Shown piece by piece: positions 6,309 through 6,322 of a stretch of DNA of 6,322 nt (positions are counted from its first letter, which is position 1; each line of letters begins with the position of its first letter). Where the stretch lies: contig DJWQ01000111.1 in NCBI GenBank assembly GCA_002441045.1, positions 1 to 6,322 on the forward strand. The letters run 5' to 3'. A program made the translations under genes and the position numbers. This DNA is from Firmicutes bacterium UBA6226. GTDB lineage: Bacteria; Bacillota_A; Clostridia; Peptostreptococcales; Acidaminobacteraceae. The notes beneath the pieces were generated by a model. It searched no databases. It had not been told where the DNA came from and saw only the letters and a list, made by a program, of their open reading frames with translations.

Positions 6309-6322
6309 AGTACCATAAAAGT

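Overview
The window looks like chromosomal or mobile-element-flanking DNA from a low-GC Gram-positive bacterium, most likely Bacillaceae or a relative. The base composition is AT-rich, Shine-Dalgarno sites are strong (AAGGAG, AAGGAGG), the one clear promoter is TTGACA / TGnTATATT, and the proteins resemble Firmicutes families. This placement is inferred from style, not from a database match.

Left part (1-940): the window opens inside the 3' end of a large serine recombinase gene, with its zinc-ribbon and C-terminal tail, ending at 402. A 16-bp stem-loop lies just behind the stop. About 450 bp without a convincing gene follow. This stretch holds several repeats: a 13-bp inverted repeat built on GGGGTCAAAAA, a further GGGGTCA copy, and three spaced TAGTGRTT boxes. 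It reads like debris from a mobile element. A clear Rho-independent terminator at 890-940 closes the region and insulates what follows.

Right part (994-6308): a compact four-gene operon, all on the + strand. One strong promoter (994-1023) is followed immediately by a nest of ATATCGAA-type repeats that is a good candidate operator. The genes are a 102-residue PadR-family repressor, two ABC exporter half-transporters (582 and 591 residues, overlapping by 8 bp) and a full-length ChrA-type (CHR family) membrane transporter. A strong terminator at 6261-6308 ends the unit.

Working model: the two ABC proteins form a heterodimeric exporter of the LmrCD/BmrCD/TM287-288 type. The first subunit has Asp instead of the catalytic Glu after Walker B and His at the Q-loop position. 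The second has the catalytic Glu but a changed signature motif, LSFGQ. These changes all fall on one composite ATP site, leaving the other site intact. The PadR protein probably represses its own operon until it binds a toxic ligand, as LmrR does for lmrCD. The added chrA-like gene makes the operon unusual, because it joins an ATP-driven multidrug-type exporter and a secondary oxyanion-type transporter under one regulator. The real substrates cannot be read from the sequence.
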